A DNA stretch of 64,000 bases from an uncultured Bacteroidota bacterium (GTDB lineage Bacteria; Bacteroidota; Bacteroidia; Chitinophagales; Chitinophagaceae): contig CAISPO010000018.1 of assembly GCA_903887415.1 (NCBI GenBank), positions 124,001 to 188,000 on the forward strand. Reading direction: 5' to 3'. This document shows positions 1 to 6,301 of the stretch, piece after piece. Positions within the stretch are counted from its first letter, which is position 1. Each line of letters begins with the position of its first letter. The translations under genes and the position numbers were made by a program. The notes under the pieces were generated by a model, which ran no database searches, was not told where the DNA came from, and saw only the letters and a list, made by a program, of their open reading frames with translations.

Positions 1-419
1 TTGGCATACTTGATAAAAGGCGAGAACTTGTTGTTCTGAAGCAGGTCACCTTGGGTAGCACTAAAGGGCGCGCCATAATCATTCTCAGACGATAGGGTGA
101 ATTGTACGGAAAAGCGTTTACTTATTTCGTAGTCGAACCCAAGATAGATGCGCCGGAACTGGAAAAGGCTGGTATTTGCCGGAACCTCGCCATACTGGTT
201 AGTGCCCCCGCGGTTCAGGATGTCCGCATTGGTTTTATAAGCAAAGTCGCCGAATGCGCAGCCCCACAATTGCCCGTGTGGCTTAAATTCTTCAACCGTA
301 TCCGTGACCATAGAACTGGACCGGGCATTACCTTCCGCCATGGTCTGGCCGTGAATATGAGTGGTTGTAAACGAAAGAAATACGGTGTAAAAGGTGATTT
401 GAATGAGCGGAAGTTTCAT
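1..419 (-). CDS. Outer-membrane porin-like beta-barrel protein, N-terminal part (runs off the left edge)
   Basis: The frame is open from an ATG at 419-417 to the window edge, giving about 139 residues without a stop. The product starts with a hydrophobic signal-peptide-like stretch ending near residue 24 (IHGQ). It then shows alternating beta-strand-like segments with LWGCAFGDFAYK, FQFRRIYLGFDYEISKRFSVQF and a downstream NNKFSPFIKYA. From memory this pattern (GxxFGDFxYK, then FRRIYLGYxYxISKxFS) is typical of Bacteroidota outer-membrane porin-like proteins related to the OprO/OprP type, which sit in the outer membrane as diffusion channels. Substrate cannot be told. It is divergent from moaD, with about 150 bp of AT-rich sequence between. 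The C-terminal strands lie outside the window. Confidence 0.6.
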   Translation of the reverse strand, partial: MKLPLIQITFYTVFLSFTTTHIHGQTMAEGNARSSSMVTDTVEEFKPHGQLWGCAFGDFAYKTNADILNRGGTNQYGEVPANTSLFQFRRIYLGFDYEISKRFSVQFTLSSENDYGAPFSATQGDLLQNNKFSPFIKYA

Positions 420-570
420 TTTTTTCTTTGCGTTTGTTGTTGTTTGTTTGGTCGCGTTTTGAAAAAACATACCACCAAAATACAAAATGCACTAAAATAA
501 ACAACTTGAGGAGCGATTAGATCGGTTATGACAATAAGCGTTAATTTTATCGTTTCTAACAGGCTCGTTA

Positions 571-804
571 ATGAAGATTTTGAGTTTTGGAATTGCAAGG
601 GAAATAGTTAGTGGTCCGATTGAAATGTCACTTGATGGTGATGTATCTGTCGCCATGCTGCAAACAAAGCTTTCTGAGTTATACCCAGGACTTAGACAGT
701 TGTCATCCTTTGTGATCGCAGTAAATGGTGAGTATGGTCAACCAGAGCGGATAGTTCGTAATGGTGATGAAATAGCCATAATACCTCCGGTTAGCGGAGG
801 TTAA
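571..804 (+). CDS. moaD: Molybdopterin synthase small subunit (sulfur carrier) MoaD
   Basis: A 77-residue ubiquitin-like sulfur carrier. It ends in the diagnostic PPVSGG: the terminal Gly-Gly is adenylated and thiocarboxylated, then donates sulfur to cyclic pyranopterin monophosphate inside the MoaD-MoaE synthase. Length and the NGDEIAIIPPVSGG ending fit the family well. Fourteen bases separate it from moaE on the same strand, so the two synthase subunits are almost certainly co-transcribed. No MoeB-type activating enzyme is visible in the window, so the activating enzyme must be encoded elsewhere. Confidence 0.93.
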   Translation: MKILSFGIAREIVSGPIEMSLDGDVSVAMLQTKLSELYPGLRQLSSFVIAVNGEYGQPERIVRNGDEIAIIPPVSGG

Positions 805-818
805 TTTCTTAAAAGCCA

Positions 819-1235
819 ATGATAGACATAAAAATATCATCAGAGCCATTAGATGTACAATCCTGTATAGCATGGGCTATGTCTCCGGAGTCTGGAGGCA
901 TAGATGTTTTCATTGGTACGGTGCGTAATACAACAAAGGGTAAGCAAGTTGTGCGGCTTGAATTTGAAGCCTATGAAAGTATGGCGCTGAAAGAAATGGA
1001 GAAGATAGCTGCATATTCACTCGCAAAATGGCCCGTTCATAAGATACTTATACACCACCGTACGGGTGCACTTTCCGTAGGCGAGATACCCGTGATCATT
1101 GTAGTGTCTGCGGCCCATCGTGCTGCGGCATTCGATGCCTGCCGTTATGCGATAGACACGTTAAAGGAAACAGTACCGATCTGGAAGAAGGAAGTGTTTG
1201 AAGATGGTGAGCGCTGGGTTGCGGCTCACCCATAA
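819..1235 (+). CDS. moaE: Molybdopterin synthase catalytic subunit MoaE
   Basis: A 138-residue protein matching the MoaE family over its whole length. It contains GGIDVFIGTVRN near the N terminus, the HHRTGALSVGEIPVIIVVSAAHR core, and the C-terminal LKETVPIWKKE motif with the conserved lysines that act on the pterin substrate. With MoaD it converts cPMP to molybdopterin in the cytoplasm. It lies directly downstream of moaD and converges on mobA, with a short palindromic repeat between the two stop codons. Confidence 0.94.
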   Translation: MIDIKISSEPLDVQSCIAWAMSPESGGIDVFIGTVRNTTKGKQVVRLEFEAYESMALKEMEKIAAYSLAKWPVHKILIHHRTGALSVGEIPVIIVVSAAHRAAAFDACRYAIDTLKETVPIWKKEVFEDGERWVAAHP

Positions 1236-1255
1236 ACCCCTAACCCCTAAAGGGG
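1234..1255. repeat. Short palindromic repeat (CCCCTAAAGGGG family), copy 1
   Basis: The segment reads AAACCCCTA then ACCCCTAAAGGGG, with a small inverted repeat CCCCTAAAGGGG, in the 27-bp gap between the converging moaE and mobA genes. Near-identical copies occur at 25195-25218 and 40481-40504, where they run into coding sequence. A weak terminator role between the converging genes is possible, but there is no T tract. Confidence 0.6.
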
Positions 1256-1262
1256 CTCAATC

Positions 1263-2222
1263 TTATTTTGTATTCCCATCATAGATGTAGCTTAATTCCC
1301 GGATATGCTCAATTTCAGTCTTGACATAGAAGGCGCAGGCTGTTTCTATATCCGGAAATATTTGTTCTTTAATGGTAATGCCATCCGATAGATAACAGAC
1401 GCAGCGGTTACTAATATACCAACCTGAGGAAGTCCTCTTGCCCTCAGACCATTGTATCCACATTCCAATTATTTCAGGGCGAACATGTATTATTTGTTTT
1501 ACTTCCTCTTCATTTATTTCGTTAGGGAATTGATAATAACCAGATTCTTTCAGTAAATCAAAAACCGATTTGTTTTCACTTTCGGAGAGTTTAGGAATAG
1601 ATAGTATTTTATTCAGGACCATATTCTTCGTTACTTTTTCCGCATCTTCAGGCGTATTGGCATTCATCAGCGCATCTGGGTTTGGCGCTTTCAGCATTTT
1701 TACCCGCTCATTATTTCTTATCAGTACCTTCCGCGGACAGGTGAAATCATTCGCGAGAAACGAAAGCAGAACTTCATATCCCGCAGGTTCCCAAATGGTG
1801 ATCAGCGGCTCTGGTAGCCCATCAAAAGGACTTTCAAAGGTTGTAGCGATTTTGGTTGTATCCCGGTTGTCAATAAGGTATTGCAGTGTAGCATTATCCA
1901 GCAGCGGCAGATCGCAGGCGGTAACGAGCCAGGCGACATCAGGATATGCTTTGAATGCCGAGAGTATGCCCGTCATTGGGCCTGAGCCGGTATAACTATC
2001 CGGAATGATGTGATGCTTTTGGTCTATCTCTTGTTGCTGCTTTGGCCTGCAGGAAATGAAAACATCGGAGCAAATGCTTTTGAGCATATCAGCCATGTAA
2101 TACCGCTGCTCTGCCCCGTGCCACTTGATAATGCTCTTGTCGTGGCCCATGCGCATGCTCTTGCCGCCGGCAAGCACTAGCCCATAGAGTAGCGGTTGTT
2201 TATTTTCCTCTTTTGAAATCAC
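1263..2222 (-). CDS. mobA: MobA-like molybdenum cofactor guanylyltransferase with extra C-terminal domain
   Basis: Residues about 10-195 are a nucleotidyltransferase of the MobA type. LVLAGGKSMRMGHDKS (15-30) is the GTP-binding signature, TACDLPLL (101-108) holds the metal-binding Asp, and GPMTGILSAF is also typical. MobA links GMP to molybdopterin to make the guanine dinucleotide form. MobA is usually about 190-200 residues, but this protein has 319. From about residue 201 (an internal Met) there are some 119 further residues I cannot assign, with WIQWSEGKRTSSGWYIS and an acidic, aromatic-rich end. The start codon overlaps the 3' end of moaC by 23 bp, suggesting translational coupling. The tail could be a fused accessory domain or a once separate small gene. 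Confidence 0.88.
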   Translation of the reverse strand: MISKEENKQPLLYGLVLAGGKSMRMGHDKSIIKWHGAEQRYYMADMLKSICSDVFISCRPKQQQEIDQKHHIIPDSYTGSGPMTGILSAFKAYPDVAWLVTACDLPLLDNATLQYLIDNRDTTKIATTFESPFDGLPEPLITIWEPAGYEVLLSFLANDFTCPRKVLIRNNERVKMLKAPNPDALMNANTPEDAEKVTKNMVLNKILSIPKLSESENKSVFDLLKESGYYQFPNEINEEEVKQIIHVRPEIIGMWIQWSEGKRTSSGWYISNRCVCYLSDGITIKEQIFPDIETACAFYVKTEIEHIRELSYIYDGNTK

Positions 2223-2679
2223 GTTTGCCTCCTGTTTTCTCCATCAGTTTGGTTTCCTTTATCACTATATCGTGGCTCATGGCTTTGCACATATCATAAA
2301 CGGTCAGTGCGGCAATACTTGCTCCTACAAGTGCTTCCATCTCTACGCCTGTCTTTGCAGTGAGACTGGCCGTGCAGTCGATTACTACTTCCTGTTTCTT
2401 ATTTATGTGGATGTCGATTGTACAATTGTCAAGGCCGAGTGGATGGCATAGCGGAATCAGCTCCCCGGTTTTCTTCGCTGCCATTATACCTGCTATGATA
2501 GCGGTCTGAAACACAGAACCTTTTTTACTCTTTATATCGTCATCAGCGAACTGATCCATTACCTCCTGCGGCATTGAAACAATGCTCCTTGCCGTAGCCG
2601 TGCGCAGCGACAATTTCTTTTCGCCAACATCAACCATTGTTGGGTTGCCTTTTTTATTTATGTGGGTAAGCTCTTTCAT
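2200..2679 (-). CDS. moaC: Cyclic pyranopterin monophosphate synthase MoaC
   Basis: A 159-residue protein with the MoaC landmarks KKTGELIPLCHPLGLDNC, TGVEMEALVGASIAALTVYDMCKA and a C-terminal KTGGK. MoaC acts after MoaA to form cPMP from the cyclised GTP intermediate. Its start at 2679 directly abuts the moeA stop at 2680, and its end overlaps mobA by 23 bp, so moeA-moaC-mobA form one tight transcription unit. No unusual residues are seen. Confidence 0.95.
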   Translation of the reverse strand: MKELTHINKKGNPTMVDVGEKKLSLRTATARSIVSMPQEVMDQFADDDIKSKKGSVFQTAIIAGIMAAKKTGELIPLCHPLGLDNCTIDIHINKKQEVVIDCTASLTAKTGVEMEALVGASIAALTVYDMCKAMSHDIVIKETKLMEKTGGKRDFKRGK

Positions 2680-3882
2680 TTACATGATTTGTTTGAATGG
2701 CCATATCCGGTACACTTCACCTTTCTTAAAGATACTTTGTTCCAGCGGAAGTTCCATAAACGCATCGGTATCCAGCAGGTTTGCAAAGTCACCTGAACCG
2801 TGGCCTTCGATGGGTGTAGCATGTAGGTGGCCATGTTTGCAGATTTTTAGTTTCACCTGTACAAAGTATTGCAGGGCAGCAGTAAAAGTAACATCCTCGT
2901 TCAGCTCAGCAAACGCAGGTTTTGAAGACACACCAAGTGACTGTTCCAGCCAGGGTAGAAAGTAACGATGCAGGCACATAAACGTAGATACCGGGTTGCC
3001 CGGAAAGGCAAGCACCAACACCCCATTTTCATGCTTGCCAAACCAAAAAGGTTTACCCGGCCTTTGCTGCACTTTATGAAAGAGTTTTTCAACATGCAAA
3101 CCCTCCAGCACCTGCGGCACATAATCAAACTTACCCATGGAGATACCCCCGCTCAGAATGATCACATCATACGTTGCAAGACATTCCTTAATTTGGATTT
3201 GGGTAATGGTCGGTTCATCGGGAATATGCAACGTGTCAGCAATTAAATGGTATTGTTGCAGTACAGCCTTTACGGCGTAACTATTGGAGCGGCGTACCTG
3301 GTATGGCGTAGGTGTTTCATCCACATTTACCAGTTCATCACCCGTGGAGATAATTACAACCCTTGGCAACTTTTTCACCAACAGCGTACTCTTGCCTACC
3401 GATGCAGCCATACTGATATGCGCCGGATTGATGTACTCATTAGCCACAGCGACCGTTTCACCTTGCTCTTTATCTTTTCCTTTATAGTGAATGTTCTGCC
3501 CCTTCCTGATATTGTTCGTACACAGTGTGGCTACACCATTTTTTATATCCACGTCCTCATACCTCACTATTGTGTCTGTAGTATCTGGCAGTGCTGCACC
3601 CGTCATTATTTCAACGCACTCATTTAATGCATCAATTTCAATAGGCACATCGCCAGCGGCCACAATGCCCTTTACCACAAACGTTTTTATTCCAGACTCA
3701 ACTGCCGCATACTTTATTGCAATACCATCCATCGTTACCCGGTTGCATGGCGGCAGATCCCGGTCAGCCTTTAGATCCTCAGCGAGTACCCGGCCCAGTG
3801 CCTGTTCAAACGGAACTTGCTCTGAGCCGTAGTCTCTGGCTTGTGCTAGGATTATTTCTTCTGCTTCTTTGACTGTTGTCAT
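2680..3882 (-). CDS. moeA: Molybdopterin molybdenumtransferase MoeA
   Basis: A 400-residue protein of normal MoeA length. The N-terminal half carries DRDLPPCNRVTMDGIA and MTGAALPDTTDTIVRYEDV. The MPT-binding domain has VVIISTGDELV and LSGGISMGKFDYV. A C-terminal small domain follows (RVWPF-like ending). It inserts molybdate into adenylylated molybdopterin. It follows the GxxExxY gene by 64 bp and abuts moaC with no gap. The start at 3882 puts MTTVKEAEEIIL, a usual MoeA N terminus, first. Confidence 0.94.
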   Translation of the reverse strand: MTTVKEAEEIILAQARDYGSEQVPFEQALGRVLAEDLKADRDLPPCNRVTMDGIAIKYAAVESGIKTFVVKGIVAAGDVPIEIDALNECVEIMTGAALPDTTDTIVRYEDVDIKNGVATLCTNNIRKGQNIHYKGKDKEQGETVAVANEYINPAHISMAASVGKSTLLVKKLPRVVIISTGDELVNVDETPTPYQVRRSNSYAVKAVLQQYHLIADTLHIPDEPTITQIQIKECLATYDVIILSGGISMGKFDYVPQVLEGLHVEKLFHKVQQRPGKPFWFGKHENGVLVLAFPGNPVSTFMCLHRYFLPWLEQSLGVSSKPAFAELNEDVTFTAALQYFVQVKLKICKHGHLHATPIEGHGSGDFANLLDTDAFMELPLEQSIFKKGEVYRIWPFKQIM

Positions 3883-3946
3883 TTTGTCTGAACTATGATT
3901 TTCTTGATTTATTTGATTTTTATGAGTGTTGCCGATTTTGTAGTGT

Positions 3947-4354
3947 TTATTGATTTGAGCTTTTGTATTTTTTATTTGTAAGCCTCTTGGTTTGCAAACT
4001 CACAGCTCCAAAATTTATTAGTAGCCCTATTCCCAGGTTGTATGCTTCAAGATAGTTTATCGCTTGCGCAAAATGAACGGGTTCTATTTGAACAAGTGCT
4101 TTAAGCTCTACTGATATAATTCCCTCAATTAGAAAATCAACTCTCCTCGTGCCAATTTGAATATCCCTGTAATAAATAGGCATTTCATGTTCTCTGCTGA
4201 AACTAATACCTTGCAAGTCCATTTCAATTTCTAAAGCTCTTTGGTAGATAACTTCCTGAAAGCCGTTACCAAGTGTACTATGAACGGTCATTGCGCATTG
4301 AATTATTCTAGCGGTTATTGCAGAGTGTTTATATTGTTCTCTTACAACGCTCAT
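3947..4354 (-). CDS. GxxExxY family protein
   Basis: A 135-residue protein with the family motif near residues 30-37 (LGNGFQEVIYQ), followed by REHEMPIYYRDIQIGTRRVDFLIEGIISVELKA. The spaced D and E-x-K in VDFLIEGIISVELKA fit the PD-(D/E)XK nuclease-like fold proposed for this family. Function is unknown; the family is common and patchily spread in Bacteroidota. It sits between moaA and moeA in the same direction (72 and 64 bp gaps), so it is probably co-transcribed, but nothing in the sequence ties it to molybdenum. The C terminus (KYKSSNQ) is basic. Confidence 0.85.
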   Translation of the reverse strand: MSVVREQYKHSAITARIIQCAMTVHSTLGNGFQEVIYQRALEIEMDLQGISFSREHEMPIYYRDIQIGTRRVDFLIEGIISVELKALVQIEPVHFAQAINYLEAYNLGIGLLINFGAVSLQTKRLTNKKYKSSNQ

Positions 4355-4426
4355 AGACTCAAATGATTTTCAATAAAGAAATCAAATTAATCACAATAAT
4401 CAAATAAATCATAGTTCAGACAACTG

Positions 4427-5398
4427 TTACCCGCCTATCGCCGCCATAGACTCATGCACCCCGTTCTTCTCCGCTTCAAAACCGTCCTTCGCTCTGTGGC
4501 TGATAGCGTTAAGTAATGTGGTTTGTATAGCTTCATCGTTTTGCCCGTCGCGTACAAGATCTTTTATATTCAGCACCCCATTATCATACAGACAAGTTTT
4601 TAGCATGCCCTGGGGTGTTATGCGAATACGGTTGCAAGTGCCGCAAAATGAACGGGTATAAGCCGCTATGATGCCCACATCACCTTTATGGCCGGGTATG
4701 TGGTAGTTGTAAGAAGTAGAATAAGCTGGATCAGCGATCTTCTGAATGTCCGGGTATTTGTCCTTGATGGTTTGCAATATTCTTATGTAGTCCCAATTCA
4801 TGGGGTGGTAAGTACCCGTGCCATTAAAGGGCATCTCTTCGATAAATCGTACACTCACTGGGAGGTCTTTGGTAAGGCCCACAAGCGCAAGAATATCTTC
4901 CGTGTTTTTTCCCTCCATTACTACTGCATTCAACTTTACCTGTATATTGTGGCGCAGTAGTTGGTTCATTGTCTCAAGTACCTGCGGCAGTTCATCACGG
5001 CGGGTGATGGCAAAAAAACGGTTGCGGTCTATAGTATCCAGGCTGAGGTTTACCGAGCGGATACCTAGGTTTTTTAGTTCCGGTATCAGCGGTGCGGTGA
5101 GCACACCATTCGTGGTCAGTGTAAGTTCCTTGAGGCCATTCAGTTTGGAAAGCTTTGTAAGGAACGGCATCAGGTCTTTGCGCACAAAGGGCTCGCCGCC
5201 GGTGATACGTATTTTCTCAATGCCCATTTTTACCAGCAGGGTACAGATGCGCAGCATCTCGTCATAGGTCATCAGCTCATTACGGGAAAGCCAGTCTATA
5301 CCGTCTTCAGGCATACAATAAAAGCAACGAAGATTGCACCTGTCGGTAACAGCAAGGCGGAGGTGGTTTATTTTTCTTCCGTGATTATCTAGCAGCAC
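4427..5398 (-). CDS. moaA: GTP 3',8-cyclase MoaA (radical SAM)
   Basis: A 323-residue radical SAM enzyme. The N-terminal cluster motif is DRCNLRCFYCMP (CxxxCxxC, residues about 20-28), and RITGGEPFVRKDL is the SAM-binding GGE region. The second cluster is formed by FCGTCNRIRITPQGMLKTCL in the C-terminal third, and the chain ends in Gly-Gly as expected of MoaA. It performs the first committed step of molybdenum cofactor synthesis, converting GTP to 3',8-cyclo-7,8-dihydro-GTP. It is the first gene of the minus-strand Moco unit. Confidence 0.96.
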   Translation of the reverse strand: MLLDNHGRKINHLRLAVTDRCNLRCFYCMPEDGIDWLSRNELMTYDEMLRICTLLVKMGIEKIRITGGEPFVRKDLMPFLTKLSKLNGLKELTLTTNGVLTAPLIPELKNLGIRSVNLSLDTIDRNRFFAITRRDELPQVLETMNQLLRHNIQVKLNAVVMEGKNTEDILALVGLTKDLPVSVRFIEEMPFNGTGTYHPMNWDYIRILQTIKDKYPDIQKIADPAYSTSYNYHIPGHKGDVGIIAAYTRSFCGTCNRIRITPQGMLKTCLYDNGVLNIKDLVRDGQNDEAIQTTLLNAISHRAKDGFEAEKNGVHESMAAIGG

Positions 5399-5504
5399 CG
5401 TATAAAGGTCGGTTCGTTTTGTGAGGTTGCAAAATTGGTCGTAATAAAAATATGGAACAATTGTATTTTGTACGCTTCAAAAGTAGCCCCAAATACCTAT
5501 AAGA

Positions 5505-6119
5505 TTGATGTTTGACGAAACAAAATATAATCCAGAAATACATCACCGTCGCTCAATACGGCTAAAGGGATATGACTATTCGCAGGCAGGAGCCTATTAC
5601 ATCACTGCTTGTGTGAAAGATAAAATGTGTATGTTTGGAAGGGTCGTTGACGAAGTCATGATGTTAAATGATGCAGGAATAATGATCGATAAATGGTGGC
5701 AAAAAATACCGGGGAAATTCCAGGATATTGAATTGGGCGAATATCAAATAATGCCAAACCATTTTCACGGAATTTTCGTTAATGTAGGGGCGGACCCATG
5801 TGTCCGCCCTGTCTCGCGTGAAGCAGATAGTATAAATGAACCACATATCGTATCCAATGATGCGATAGATACCTCCGCGAGTTTAGGCGAACACATAGGT
5901 TCTCCCCTACAGCGTATTATGCAATGGTTTAAAACGATGTCAACAAACGAATATATCAGGAATGTAAAGACAAAAGACTGGCCCCCGTTTAATCGAAAAT
6001 TATTTCAGCGTGATTATTACGAACATATAATTCGCAATGAAGAAGCCTATAATAACATTGCAGAGTATATCGGGAATAATCCAAAAAATTGGAATAATGA
6101 TAAATTTTATTTAGGCTGA
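5505..6119 (+). CDS. REP-associated tyrosine transposase (RAYT, Y1/HUH family)
   Basis: A 204-residue single-domain Y1 transposase-like protein. HHRRSIRLKGYDYSQAGAYYIT opens the fold. MPNHFHG carries the HUH metal motif (residues about 85-87). The C-terminal helix LFQRDYYEHIIRNEEAY holds the likely nucleophilic tyrosine. The family cuts single-stranded DNA at REP hairpins marked by a GTAG tetranucleotide. Residues about 94-102 (VGADPCVRP) are encoded by a REP palindrome lying inside the gene, and an identical inverted copy lies about 80 bp past the stop. The gene looks intact, without frameshift. It separates moaA from uvrA. Confidence 0.9.
   Translation: MMFDETKYNPEIHHRRSIRLKGYDYSQAGAYYITACVKDKMCMFGRVVDEVMMLNDAGIMIDKWWQKIPGKFQDIELGEYQIMPNHFHGIFVNVGADPCVRPVSREADSINEPHIVSNDAIDTSASLGEHIGSPLQRIMQWFKTMSTNEYIRNVKTKDWPPFNRKLFQRDYYEHIIRNEEAYNNIAEYIGNNPKNWNNDKFYLG
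5784..5810 (+). repeat. REP palindrome inside the RAYT gene
   Basis: A 27-nt element starting with the tetranucleotide GTAG. It then forms a hairpin AGGGGCGGAC-CCATGT-GTCCGCCCT-like structure with paired GGGCGGAC and GTCCGCCC arms. It is read in frame as V-G-A-D-P-C-V-R-P just after the HUH strand of the transposase. It is identical, in inverted orientation, to 6202-6228. The GTAG plus imperfect palindrome arrangement is what Y1 RAYTs of the E. coli type recognise. Confidence 0.85.
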
Positions 6120-6201
6120 TATTTGTTGATGCTTTGTTACATACCCGTGTGATTAGGATGGGCATGTGGATTTATCAGGATTGTTACACACCCGTGTGGT
6201 T

Positions 6202-6228
6202 AGGGCGGACACATGGGTCCGCCCCTAC
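6202..6228 (-). repeat. REP palindrome downstream of the RAYT gene
   Basis: The exact reverse complement of the 27-nt element at 5784-5810, ending in CTAC on the plus strand (GTAG on the minus). It lies between the RAYT stop and the uvrA start. Just upstream, two imperfect tandem segments (around 6133-6160 and 6180-6203) share TTGTTACAyACCCGTGTG and look like a more decayed copy, so the interval resembles a small REP cluster. Confidence 0.85.
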
Positions 6229-6301
6229 GATAATCGATATAATAGAAACAATCAATCCGCCCATAAAAAGGATACCAAAATTCATCCGTAAATTGCGGAT
6301 A

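Noticed and set aside
1-5398. A molybdoenzyme or molybdate transporter in the Moco cluster
   Set aside because: None of the neighbouring frames shows oxidoreductase or ModABC motifs; the porin-like gene has no visible link to molybdate.
6134-6301. N-terminal extension of UvrA starting at 6134
   Set aside because: The 56 extra residues are encoded by the REP-rich interval and do not look like UvrA; the ATG at 6302 gives a normal family start.
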